From: Ferroplasma sp037442045
GTDB taxonomy: Archaea > Thermoplasmatota > Thermoplasmata > Thermoplasmatales > Thermoplasmataceae
DNA length: 10,409 nucleotides
Reading direction: 5' to 3'
Assembly (NCBI RefSeq): GCF_037442045.1
Contig: NZ_JBBIRC010000046.1
Span: 1 to 10,409 of the forward strand
The position numbers and the translations under genes are program-made. Below, in pieces: positions 1 through 7,240 of this stretch (positions are counted from its first letter, which is position 1; the number at the start of each line of letters is the position of its first letter). The notes under the pieces are model-generated. The model made no database searches. It had not been told where the DNA came from and worked only from the letters and a program-made list of their open reading frames with translations.

Positions 1-1017
1 TATATTCTGCTTCATATTCCCAGTGACATTTATTGTTTTTACAAATACCCCACTGGTGGTATTTGAGTACACAGTATAAATTCCGTATGGCATTGAAATA
101 TTATATGCACCAGTGCTATTTGATGTTACATTCTGTACATCTGAGACATCACCGTCAAAATAAAATGATATCTTTGCATTGGAAATACCTGTATTGCCAG
201 AGACAGTTGCAGTCAGTTCAGGTGTGAGTGATACTGATTTTGATTTTCCCCATCCGGATACAGTGACAACTGATTTGTCTTCAGTTCCATTTGCTTTAAT
301 GGTAACATTATATGTTCCAGGAACGATATCATTAAATGTATAGGACCCGGATGATGAAGTTACCCCAGTGAATGCATAGTCTCCAGAAGTGCCGTTTAAG
401 TATATTTTATAACCGGATAAACCATAACTGTTTATTGATGCAGAGACAGTGATGTTATCCATATTAACTGTAAGGTTCTGCAATTGATCTGCAGCGCCTG
501 TAACCTGTGCAGTTGCAAAGTTTGTATATGTTTTTCCACTCGACTTTAATGTCACATTATATCCATATGGTATAATACTACTGATTGAATATATTCCATT
601 TGTTATTGGCACAGTTGTATTTATTCCATATGTTGTGTTTGTAAATGTCACGTTACCAGACATGATTGTGGTAGAATTGCCATTATTTAATGTTACATAG
701 CCATACACATCATTTCTTGGCAATTTGAGATTTTGACTTATATTATAATTACCTAATCTACTGGCCTGATTCTGTGAAACATATACTGGTTTTGTTCCTA
801 TAATGCTTGTACCTTCCAGTGTATCTGAATTTACACTTCCTGTTGTATATACAAGAGTGTCGTTCCCTGGTAATCCAGTTATTGAATAATAACCTGTACT
901 GTTTGTTGTTACAACTTCATGTGGAATGCCATACTGATCCTTTATTGTTACATGGACTCCTGCAATTCCTGCACCTGTGGAGCTTGTAACTCTTCCATGA
1001 AGAATGGCTCCTGGATA
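1..1017 (-). other. C-terminal tail of the oligosaccharyltransferase: tandem carboxypeptidase-regulatory-like / Ig-like repeats
   Basis: This stretch encodes residues 879-1217 of the STT3 protein. The first unit (about 881-938) has the usual CarboxypepD_reg pattern: a GRV strand, an AGVHVTI strand, then TTNSTGYYSITGLP. Similar units follow at about 979-1050 (NGIYSISSIIPYGYNVTL), 1063-1135 (SSGSYTFNDIVPGTYNVTI) and from about 1138 on (NSTGAYNISMPYGIYTV). Each unit ends in a G-x-Y-x-[IF]-x-x-[ILM]-x-x-G-x-Y motif. I count 18 N-X-S/T sequons in 339 residues. The role is unknown. A surface-exposed stalk or a binding module is an inference. Confidence 0.8.
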
Positions 1018-3651
1018 ATACTCTATGATTGGATCTTCCTGGCCTATTAAACTTGGCGGAAGTAGAACCTCAGTCCCTTTCTTTTCCTGTTCATATTTGT
1101 ATGCCTCCTGAATTGGGATAAGTGTCCATCCTGGTGTTGTTGAATTTGCGTTCTTGCTTGGATTGTATTCTGATGCATAGTAAACGAGTTCAAAATTGCT
1201 CATGTTAAATGCAGGATATACATGTGTAACATTGTGAATGTCAGATTCAGGGAATCCGTATATGGTCTTGTATACTGTGGTGTTGTAGAAAGCTGATGTG
1301 TAATTAAGCAAATAATCACTTACTGGTACACCAGTTGGCAAATTGTTTAAGGTATACTCTGCGCCTGTGCTGGTTACGGCCACAACATTATAGTAATTTG
1401 TTGGTACAACTTCACCATCTGCCGTATATGAAGGTGTATCTGTAAGATATGCAGGTGCGTAGAATATTCCTGGATCTGAACCAGAAAATGGATAAAGTCC
1501 ATGGTCAACCTGTATATATGATATTGATGAGCCTGTAACTTTTTCAAGTGCGCTGTATGCTGAAATCAAGGTTGTTAAACTGTATTTTGTGGAGAGATTG
1601 CCCATGATAAGCGCATGCCTTGCATTGTATGACGTGGTTACATTTACAGCATGGTCTCCGTATGCCTTTTCTGACAGTAATGATTTGAAAGCCAGTGGAT
1701 TTCCATACATGTTTGCTATTATTTTTGTTTCATTAGCACCGAAGTATTCATCCAATGTAGCAGTTATGCTGCTGTTAAAATGGCCATTTAAATAGCCTCC
1801 GGGAGTCTGAAGAACCCTGGAAATGAATAATGATATTTCCTGAGTCTGATTCTGTGCAAGCAGCATTTGACCTGCACTGGCTATACCCTGCTGGAAATCA
1901 TCAGCTACTGTAGGATGTTGCCCTTCTTCGAGCTCCTGAAATCCGTAATCCCACCATGATACATAACCAGGACGGTTCTGTATAGATACGTTTGTATTCT
2001 GATCTGCAAGCCACTGGAAAGATGCAGCTAAAGGCTGCGTTTTATTATCTATTACCAGGCCATAATTTCCGAATGGGTTGTCTGGCCTTAATCCTTTTGG
2101 AACAGTTGAATTCAATAAATGGTCATATGATGCCGCATTATTTTCTGGAACAGCCGCTGAAAATGCACCCATGCCTGATGGTATAATCATAATTAATACA
2201 ACTATAACTGCAAAGCCAACAGTTACGCCGCTTATATTTTTGCGGAGAGATTTTCTGCCTGATACATGCCTGGATTTCTTTGTAGACTCATTATGCCTTA
2301 TTATGTCTACAAAATACATTAAAAGGCCTCCGCCAAGTATTGCATATGCCGGCGCTGCGGTGATATTAAATCTTCCGGCTGTAAAACTCATGTATATAGA
2401 GAATATGGCAAATATAATAACAAGAAGCATTCCTTCACTTTTTGTCTTTATAAAGCGATAGAAAATAAATGGAACTCCTGCTATACCAAGAAGGAACAAA
2501 CCAGGGCCAAAGTCGGATATATATTGGCCAAGGGGTAATGCAGCGGCTTCAGCTATAGTTGAATACACCCTTGATTTTACGAAATAGCCGTCGCCGGTTA
2601 TTAATTCCTTTAATATTGCTGGGTTTGTTTTGCTTATTATGAACAGAGAAGCAATAGTAACAAGAACAAGAGCAGGTATTGTTATTATCCATGGCTTTCT
2701 CGCAACGATATTTATAAGTATTCCGAATCCTATAATCATAAGACCCATTGCCAGTGGTGGCAAAAACCATGCATGAAGCATAGATGTTAAATCATAATAA
2801 TAAAATCCTATTGGAAAAGATGCTGCTACATATATTGTGGTAATATAGGTAAGATATCCAGTTGGCTTCTTTGCGAATAAATTGTAAAGAAGCTGAACTA
2901 CAACATAAATTAAAAGTATAACTTCTATGTATGGATATCCCTGCCAGAATACTATTAATCCCCCAAGGGAAACTGCTGCCATGAGTGCATATATTGTGGT
3001 TATTTTATTTTCATCATAATAATTCTTAATCGAACTAAAGTATGAATGTACGTCTGTGAGCTTTTTTATTATTACAGCTTTCTTTGCAGTAATAACTGCC
3101 ATTTCAAAGAAGTATATTGAAAAGAATGCGAATATAAGTTCCGGAGTATGTGCCCTTCCGTCTGTAAGTATTCCTGATGTTAAATTGCCCGGCATTATTG
3201 TAAACAGTAAAGCCGCGAATAAACCAGCTTTTTTGCCAAATATCTGTTTTGTGATAAGATATACAGGAATAATTAAAAGTGCACCATAAAATGCATCAGA
3301 TTCCATGAATGCATAATATGCGCCCATTTTAAGTCCGGTGAATGGTGCCAGTAAATATCCTGCAAATACAATGCCCCACTGATAGAATGGTGGTCTGGCA
3401 TTTACGGTGCCAGCAGGATAATTAAGCAAAATTGTATGGGTTAATTGAGTGTGTGTGCTCAGTATATACTGAACAATATAATAATTAAAGTAGGGATCAC
3501 TTCCGCCAGATACATTCAGGTAATTGTCCTGAAATGCCAGTGACCAAACAAAAAAATTCGAGAAGAACATGTAAAGAGCAAAGAGAGATATCAGAACCGG
3601 TACTTCTGGATGCCTGGTTATATTTTGCTTAATTCGATCTGTAATTTCCAT
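1..3651 (-). CDS. aglB: STT3/AglB-type dolichyl-phosphate-linked oligosaccharyltransferase with long C-terminal beta-sandwich tail (3' end outside window)
   Basis: Catalytic subunit of archaeal N-glycosylation, transferring lipid-linked glycan to Asn of N-X-S/T sequons on the outer membrane face. The frame is open from ATG at 3651 to the window edge: 1217 codons, no stop. Seen: many hydrophobic segments over residues 18-497; an acidic loop (SGGSDPYF, D52) after the first one; TIAE at 365-368, matching the family TIxE/SVSE motif; and the signature WWDYG at 566-570 in a soluble ectodomain starting near residue 498. A D634...K643 stretch may be the DK motif, but this is unsure. From about residue 879 the protein continues into carboxypeptidase-regulatory-like repeats. 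Archaeal AglB proteins are usually about 600-970 residues, so this one is unusually long. A TATA box at 3675-3684 supports the start, and TAA lies in frame just upstream. The permease gene is 47 bases upstream on the same strand. Confidence 0.93.
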   Translation of the reverse strand, partial: MEITDRIKQNITRHPEVPVLISLFALYMFFSNFFVWSLAFQDNYLNVSGGSDPYFNYYIVQYILSTHTQLTHTILLNYPAGTVNARPPFYQWGIVFAGYLLAPFTGLKMGAYYAFMESDAFYGALLIIPVYLITKQIFGKKAGLFAALLFTIMPGNLTSGILTDGRAHTPELIFAFFSIYFFEMAVITAKKAVIIKKLTDVHSYFSSIKNYYDENKITTIYALMAAVSLGGLIVFWQGYPYIEVILLIYVVVQLLYNLFAKKPTGYLTYITTIYVAASFPIGFYYYDLTSMLHAWFLPPLAMGLMIIGFGILINIVARKPWIITIPALVLVTIASLFIISKTNPAILKELITGDGYFVKSRVYSTIAEAAALPLGQYISDFGPGLFLLGIAGVPFIFYRFIKTKSEGMLLVIIFAIFSIYMSFTAGRFNITAAPAYAILGGGLLMYFVDIIRHNESTKKSRHVSGRKSLRKNISGVTVGFAVIVVLIMIIPSGMGAFSAAVPENNAASYDHLLNSTVPKGLRPDNPFGNYGLVIDNKTQPLAASFQWLADQNTNVSIQNRPGYVSWWDYGFQELEEGQHPTVADDFQQGIASAGQMLLAQNQTQEISLFISRVLQTPGGYLNGHFNSSITATLDEYFGANETKIIANMYGNPLAFKSLLSEKAYGDHAVNVTTSYNARHALIMGNLSTKYSLTTLISAYSALEKVTGSSISYIQVDHGLYPFSGSDPGIFYAPAYLTDTPSYTADGEVVPTNYYNVVAVTSTGAEYTLNNLPTGVPVSDYLLNYTSAFYNTTVYKTIYGFPESDIHNVTHVYPAFNMSNFELVYYASEYNPSKNANSTTPGWTLIPIQEAYKYEQEKKGTEVLLPPSLIGQEDPIIEYYPGAILHGRVTSSTGAGIAGVHVTIKDQYGIPHEVVTTNSTGYYSITGLPGNDTLVYTTGSVNSDTLEGTSIIGTKPVYVSQNQASRLGNYNISQNLKLPRNDVYGYVTLNNGNSTTIMSGNVTFTNTTYGINTTVPITNGIYSISSIIPYGYNVTLKSSGKTYTNFATAQVTGAADQLQNLTVNMDNITVSASINSYGLSGYKIYLNGTSGDYAFTGVTSSSGSYTFNDIVPGTYNVTIKANGTEDKSVVTVSGWGKSKSVSLTPELTATVSGNTGISNAKISFYFDGDVSDVQNVTSNSTGAYNISMPYGIYTVYSNTTSGVFVKTINVTGNMKQNI

Positions 3652-3674
3652 AGATTAATTTCGATAATGAAATC

Positions 3675-3684
3675 TTAATATAAA
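3675..3684 (-). promoter_or_regulatory. TATA box for the oligosaccharyltransferase gene
   Basis: On the minus strand this reads TTTATATTAA, centred 28.5 bases before the ATG at 3651. It lies in the 47-base gap after the permease stop codon, so the gene can be transcribed separately with almost no leader. The T run next to it (3682-3686 on the minus strand) could also end the permease transcript. Confidence 0.6.
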
Positions 3685-3698
3685 AATTTACCTTATTT

Positions 3699-5033
3699 TT
3701 AATCATTATTGCCTTCGTGTAACTTTTTTGCAAGGTATTCAAATTTAATTTTGCTATAAAATATGGGATAATTTCTTTTGACAATCAGTACAATAATTAT
3801 AGAAATTATTATAAGTGCAAGGAGCAAATAATTAATAATAGCAAAATAGCCGTTATTGCCATAAAGCGAAAGCAAAAAGGCAATTGTAAGTATAATTGAA
3901 GATAAAGCTGGAACCAGCAGCTTTTTTCTTTTAAATAATTTCATCAGTGATATATTTGATATAACATGGATTATAATATAAATAAAACTTATTATTCCGG
4001 CGATGATTACAAAAGAATTGAAGAATCCAGCGTAATAGCCACTGAATATTCCAATTGCAATGGAAACTGCGAATAATGCTGACAAAAATTTACTTCGGTT
4101 GAATTTTTTGCGGATATTAAAATCAAGATAGAATTTTGGGAGCATGTGAATGAAGGCATTTAAATATGAAACACTTAAATTAAAAGCACTTAAAATTCCA
4201 AAGAATGAAAATATTATCAAAAATGGTGTTCCCAGCTTCGTGTTTACAAGCTCTGTTATATAAAATGAGTTCGTTTCGTAGGCAGCAAGTCCTGTAAATC
4301 CTGCAAAGATAAGCAATGCAAAAGCCGAAAAAACCATCATTAATCCTGATATGCTGAAAGAGATCAACAGGGATTTTGGAGTATTTTTATGCGCTCCGAA
4401 TGTTTGTTCCGAAAGGAATATGCTGGAACCACCACCGGAAAAAGCCAGTATGCCGAATATAACACCAAAGAAAAATGGATTAAAAGAGAACTTTATTCCA
4501 GAGAATGAGAAATCCGGAGACCTGAATATTATAAATATAATGCTCATGAAAATAATAAATATAATTTCAAGAAATCCGGCAATGAGTGTGTATCTGATAG
4601 AAGCTTTCAATCCTCTTGAAACAACAAAGTATACTGCTGCAATAAACACTATTAAAAATATATATTTGCTGAAAGTATTATTAAATCCGAACAGCTGAAG
4701 AATGGAATATAGAAATCCGGAGATAAAAAGGGAAATATTTGGAACTGTCAGTATTGAATATATAATGTAAAGCAATAAAACAAAAAAACCGGAAGCTTTG
4801 CCAAGAGCATTTCCAACGTATGAATAATAACCACCATTTGTAATATACATCTTTGAAAATGAATATAGTGTATATAGTGTAAAATAGGAAAGAAGGAATG
4901 AAAACATAATTACAAACGGAAGCATAGACCCTGAATATGCTGCTATAATGGAAAACAGTGCGATAAAATCCAGCATTGGCCCTATAGAAGTAAATGACTG
5001 CATTACTGCCCCTTTGAGATTTATGGATTCCAT
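3699..5033 (-). CDS. APC-superfamily amino acid permease
   Basis: Cytoplasmic-membrane secondary transporter, probably for amino acids or related compounds; the substrate cannot be read from the sequence. The protein has 444 residues, the usual family length, and about 12 hydrophobic segments. Family patterns seen: a Gly/Pro-containing break in the first segment (SFTSIGP, 13-19), GGYYSYVG at 67-74 in the third, and the segment-6 signature F198-SGGGSS ... E209 ... P219, matching the APC pattern FxGxE...L.EE...P. The last segments end in a short basic tail. ATG at 5033 is chosen because TAA is in frame four codons upstream. Only a weak TATA-like sequence is visible. It precedes the oligosaccharyltransferase gene on the same strand, but no functional tie is evident. 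Confidence 0.87.
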   Translation of the reverse strand: MESINLKGAVMQSFTSIGPMLDFIALFSIIAAYSGSMLPFVIMFSFLLSYFTLYTLYSFSKMYITNGGYYSYVGNALGKASGFFVLLLYIIYSILTVPNISLFISGFLYSILQLFGFNNTFSKYIFLIVFIAAVYFVVSRGLKASIRYTLIAGFLEIIFIIFMSIIFIIFRSPDFSFSGIKFSFNPFFFGVIFGILAFSGGGSSIFLSEQTFGAHKNTPKSLLISFSISGLMMVFSAFALLIFAGFTGLAAYETNSFYITELVNTKLGTPFLIIFSFFGILSAFNLSVSYLNAFIHMLPKFYLDFNIRKKFNRSKFLSALFAVSIAIGIFSGYYAGFFNSFVIIAGIISFIYIIIHVISNISLMKLFKRKKLLVPALSSIILTIAFLLSLYGNNGYFAIINYLLLALIIISIIIVLIVKRNYPIFYSKIKFEYLAKKLHEGNND

Positions 5034-5054
5034 TGGTAGGTATTATTGCATCGT

Positions 5055-5064
5055 TAAAATTATT
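5055..5064 (-). promoter_or_regulatory. Weak TATA-like element for the permease gene
   Basis: The minus strand here is AT-only (part of AAATAATAATTTTAACG), centred about 26 bases before the permease ATG at 5033. It fits the spacing seen at the other genes but is a poorer match to a TATA box. Confidence 0.3.
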
Positions 5065-5154
5065 ATTTATGGTATTGCATTGGTCATATGCTGAAAACGG
5101 ATGCAAATTGTTTTTTAATAAAACTATGTGCCGGTAAAAATGTAGAGGATAACA

Positions 5155-5175
5155 GCCATTTTATGGCAAGTTGCC
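5155..5175 (-). terminator. Overlapping hairpins directly after pheT, possible 3'-end element
   Basis: Two short inverted repeats share bases 5165-5167. GGCAA-G-TTGCC (5165-5175) abuts the pheT stop codon, and GCCAT-TTT-ATGGC (5155-5167) follows it. They cannot form together. A TTTTT run on the minus strand at 5136-5140 lies downstream. Archaeal termination mainly uses U-runs, so a terminator role is a guess. The stems are short and could be chance. Confidence 0.25.
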
Positions 5176-6786
5176 TCACGCATTATTGCTTTTTAAAAGT
5201 GTAAATAAATTATCAAGATTGATCTCAAGGAATGCGACAGGATTCTGGATTCCAAAGTCCTGAAGAAGTAAAGGAGACATTTCACCTATTATTCCTAAAT
5301 TCATGTTATTTGCTATTATATCTCCACCTCTTCCTGCAATGATTTCTTTATGATTGCCCTGCAGCACTTTTGTATCCACATTAACTGTTCTGTGCATTAA
5401 GTATTCCAGTACTCCGTAAATATCAGAGTATGAAGCTTTTGAACTAGAGTAAATTACTGAAAGATGGTTTTCCTGCTTTCCTGAAACTACAACATCACCT
5501 GCCTCAAATATCTTTAAAGGAAGCTTTCGCCTCTTATTTATGGCAAGGAGATTCATCATACCTGGAAACAGCTTATCCCTTATTACTGAATATTCCAGGC
5601 TTTTCGGATTTGCAATGGATACTTCTCCTGAATATTCTGTATTCCTGTAAAATTCCCCGGAATTTAAAACAAATGTCCTGACTTCCTGATAATTTATAGA
5701 TATGAGTATGTCCTTTATTATATTTTCATCTTCATTAAAGGAAAATGGAGTGCCAGTACCACCGGTATTCAGCGGTTGTAACTGGATATTGCCATAGCCA
5801 TATGCTTTTGCTATATCCTCAATAACATCGACTGGCCCCATGACATCAACACGGTTTCCTGGCACATATACGCTGTATCCGCCAGACATGACATCACACC
5901 TGTATCCCATCTTTCTCAGCAAAATAGTGGAATTTTCAGGTTCAATGCCCATGAGCTTTTGAATTTCCCTGTGGGTGAGCTCTATTTCCCTCCAGTCATA
6001 TTGGATTGCTTCTTTATTATCATCTGAAATTGATACTTCATAGCCCAGATAGTACATCTCATAGGCAAAAAGGTACATTGCAGAAAGTACCGCATTGTAG
6101 TCCGTGCCGGTAATGTCAAAAAAAAGCCGGGACGTATTTTCACTTATTCTGGATTTAATGCCGTTAATGATCGGCGGCATGGATAATACATCGTTGTCTT
6201 TATCCAGTATAACTGGCACCATTTTATCTGATGAAATGAGTTTTTTAAATTCCTTTCCCTTATCATGTTTTTCCAGTATTTCCTTTGCAGTGCCATGGAA
6301 ATTGTCATAAGTGGTAAATTCTAAAGTTTCTTTATTTTTCATAGTGAAATTGAATGGTGGTGATATATTATCAAGGTCGTGTATTCCTATAGCCATCTTT
6401 TTCCTTGACTTGCCTATATTTTCATGAAGTTTTTCCTGATAGTCTATTATATGGCTATAATACTTTCCAAGCTTTTTCCCATGTGCAAAAAAGGACATTG
6501 CATATGGCCTCTCAGCTTTTGAAGAGGCATCTGCATGTAACAACGTGTCAGATCTGCCAAGGACAGGTTTTATCCGGTAATTTCCATCATAAAATATTTT
6601 CATATTGCATTTCAATGCGTAAAATGAAAAGAGGTCAGGGCGGTCAGGATTAAATTCTATTTTTAATTCATTATCATTCTCTTCAATTGAATAACCAATA
6701 ATACCTGCAAAATCGTTTAATTTTGAATAATAAGTAGCACCTATATCATTGATTAAATTTTGTTTTTCATCTTTTATGACTACCAT
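5176..6786 (-). CDS. pheT: Phenylalanyl-tRNA synthetase beta subunit, archaeal type
   Basis: The beta chain of the (alpha-beta)2 PheRS that charges tRNA-Phe. In the family this chain carries the B3/B4 domain that clears misacylated Tyr-tRNA-Phe. The protein has 536 residues, typical of the archaeal/eukaryotic type and without the N-terminal tRNA-binding and C-terminal FDX-ACB domains of bacterial PheT. Seen in order: FNPDRPDLFS at 45-54 (family N.PDRPDL[FY]S); the B3/B4 region with RKKMAIGIHDLDNI, PVILDKDNDVLSMPPIING and FFDITGTD; a B5 domain with VPGNRVDVMGPVDVIEDIAKAYGYGNI-like spacing; then the catalytic-core-like C-terminal domain. ATG at 6786 lies 24.5 bases after the centre of a palindromic TATA box, implying a leaderless mRNA. 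The alpha-subunit gene pheS is not next to it. The RHH gene ends 30 bases upstream. Confidence 0.96.
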   Translation of the reverse strand: MVVIKDEKQNLINDIGATYYSKLNDFAGIIGYSIEENDNELKIEFNPDRPDLFSFYALKCNMKIFYDGNYRIKPVLGRSDTLLHADASSKAERPYAMSFFAHGKKLGKYYSHIIDYQEKLHENIGKSRKKMAIGIHDLDNISPPFNFTMKNKETLEFTTYDNFHGTAKEILEKHDKGKEFKKLISSDKMVPVILDKDNDVLSMPPIINGIKSRISENTSRLFFDITGTDYNAVLSAMYLFAYEMYYLGYEVSISDDNKEAIQYDWREIELTHREIQKLMGIEPENSTILLRKMGYRCDVMSGGYSVYVPGNRVDVMGPVDVIEDIAKAYGYGNIQLQPLNTGGTGTPFSFNEDENIIKDILISINYQEVRTFVLNSGEFYRNTEYSGEVSIANPKSLEYSVIRDKLFPGMMNLLAINKRRKLPLKIFEAGDVVVSGKQENHLSVIYSSSKASYSDIYGVLEYLMHRTVNVDTKVLQGNHKEIIAGRGGDIIANNMNLGIIGEMSPLLLQDFGIQNPVAFLEINLDNLFTLLKSNNA

Positions 6787-6803
6787 TAAGAACCTATATC
6801 TAT

Positions 6804-6817
6804 AATTTATATAAATT
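6804..6817 (-). promoter_or_regulatory. Palindromic TATA box of pheT, overlapping the RHH stop codon
   Basis: AATTTATATAAATT is a perfect 14-base palindrome. Its centre is 24.5 bases upstream of the pheT ATG, the spacing expected for transcription starting at the A of the start codon. It touches the last base of the RHH stop codon (TAA, 6817-6819), so pheT can be transcribed apart from the RHH gene. Confidence 0.7.
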
Positions 6818-7107
6818 TAGTTTTTTGTTTTTCCCTTTGCATACTCTTTTAATATAAATCTTATAAGGTCATTTACTGAAATAGCATTGCCGTTATTTAC
6901 CTCTTCTTCGAGTTCAGTATATATATTTCTGGGCAATTTAAGATCAACGTTGCTTGTAACGTTGTTGTGGTTTTTTATTATGAATTCATTAATTGCTGCA
7001 CGTATTGCTTCAGAAATGCTGTTATACTGGTTTCTGTCTACTATTTCCTGAAGTTGATCGAGAAGGTCTTCAGAGACTCTTATGGTAATTCTGTACGGAA
7101 CTGACAT
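6817..7107 (-). CDS. Tandem ribbon-helix-helix (CopG/Arc-like) DNA-binding protein
   Basis: A 96-residue putative transcription regulator. Residues 5-45 form one RHH unit: strand YRITIRV, helix A from S12 to R25, the turn NSIS at 29-32, and helix B to K45. Residues 53-90 repeat the plan: strand NVDLKL, helix A from P59, the turn GNAIS at 73-77, and helix B to A90. RHH proteins normally bind DNA as dimers of one unit each. Two units in one chain would form a single-chain pseudo-dimer or, as a dimer, read a longer operator. The basic tail GKTKN ends the protein. ATG at 7107 follows a TATA box with almost no leader. It lies just upstream of pheT and diverges from truA. Targets are unknown. There is no adjacent RelE/ParE-like toxin, so an antitoxin role is not supported. 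Confidence 0.85.
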   Translation of the reverse strand: MSVPYRITIRVSEDLLDQLQEIVDRNQYNSISEAIRAAINEFIIKNHNNVTSNVDLKLPRNIYTELEEEVNNGNAISVNDLIRFILKEYAKGKTKN

Positions 7108-7130
7108 CTGAATGCATTAAATTAACTGCC

Positions 7131-7138
7131 AATATAAA
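7131..7138 (-). promoter_or_regulatory. TATA box of the RHH gene
   Basis: On the minus strand this reads TTTATATT, centred 27.5 bases upstream of the ATG at 7107. The predicted transcript would start at or within a few bases of the start codon. Confidence 0.55.
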
Positions 7139-7147
7139 GTTTTCCCA

Positions 7148-7163
7148 TATCCCTGCCTGGATA
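7148..7163. repeat. Short inverted repeat in the RHH-truA divergent region
   Basis: TATCC-CTGCCT-GGATA forms 5-base arms around a 6-base spacer. The flanks CATA and TATG also pair, with offset. It lies between the two divergent TATA boxes, where an RHH operator might be, but the arms are short and this may be chance. Confidence 0.25.
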
Positions 7164-7211
7164 CTATGAATATTATTGTTAAAATCAGTTTTTTCACTGT
7201 GCTTTCTATAA

Positions 7212-7223
7212 TAATATATATTA
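7212..7223 (+). promoter_or_regulatory. TATA box of truA
   Basis: TAATATATATTA is a perfect 12-base palindrome centred 23.5 bases before ATG 7241 and 32.5 before the in-frame ATG at 7250. The spacing fits a leaderless start at 7241. A short-leader start at 7250 is not excluded. Confidence 0.6.
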
Positions 7224-7240
7224 GATATTTCTTATGAAAA

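Noticed and set aside
1..1017. Nucleotide-level tandem repeats in the tail of the oligosaccharyltransferase
   Set aside because: The units resemble each other only at protein level (fold and motif). The DNA shows no near-identical repeats, so recent duplication or a CRISPR-like array is not supported.
2078..2461. 127-codon plus-strand open frame
   Set aside because: It is antisense to the oligosaccharyltransferase gene, whose minus-strand frame has clear motifs and is open throughout. The plus-strand translation has no recognisable pattern.
2549..2770. 73-codon minus-strand frame inside the oligosaccharyltransferase gene
   Set aside because: It is an out-of-frame shadow on the same strand, in a transmembrane segment region of the real gene.
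4351..4698. 115-codon plus-strand open frame
   Set aside because: It is antisense to the APC permease in a region where the permease signature motifs are encoded.
4681..5106. 141-codon minus-strand open frame overlapping the start of the permease
   Set aside because: It overlaps the permease in another frame, has a composition unlike a real protein and lacks family features. The permease frame holds the motifs.
6817..7107. RHH gene as the antitoxin of a toxin-antitoxin pair
   Set aside because: Neither neighbour is a toxin: one side is pheT and the other is truA. No RelE-, ParE- or PIN-like frame lies nearby.
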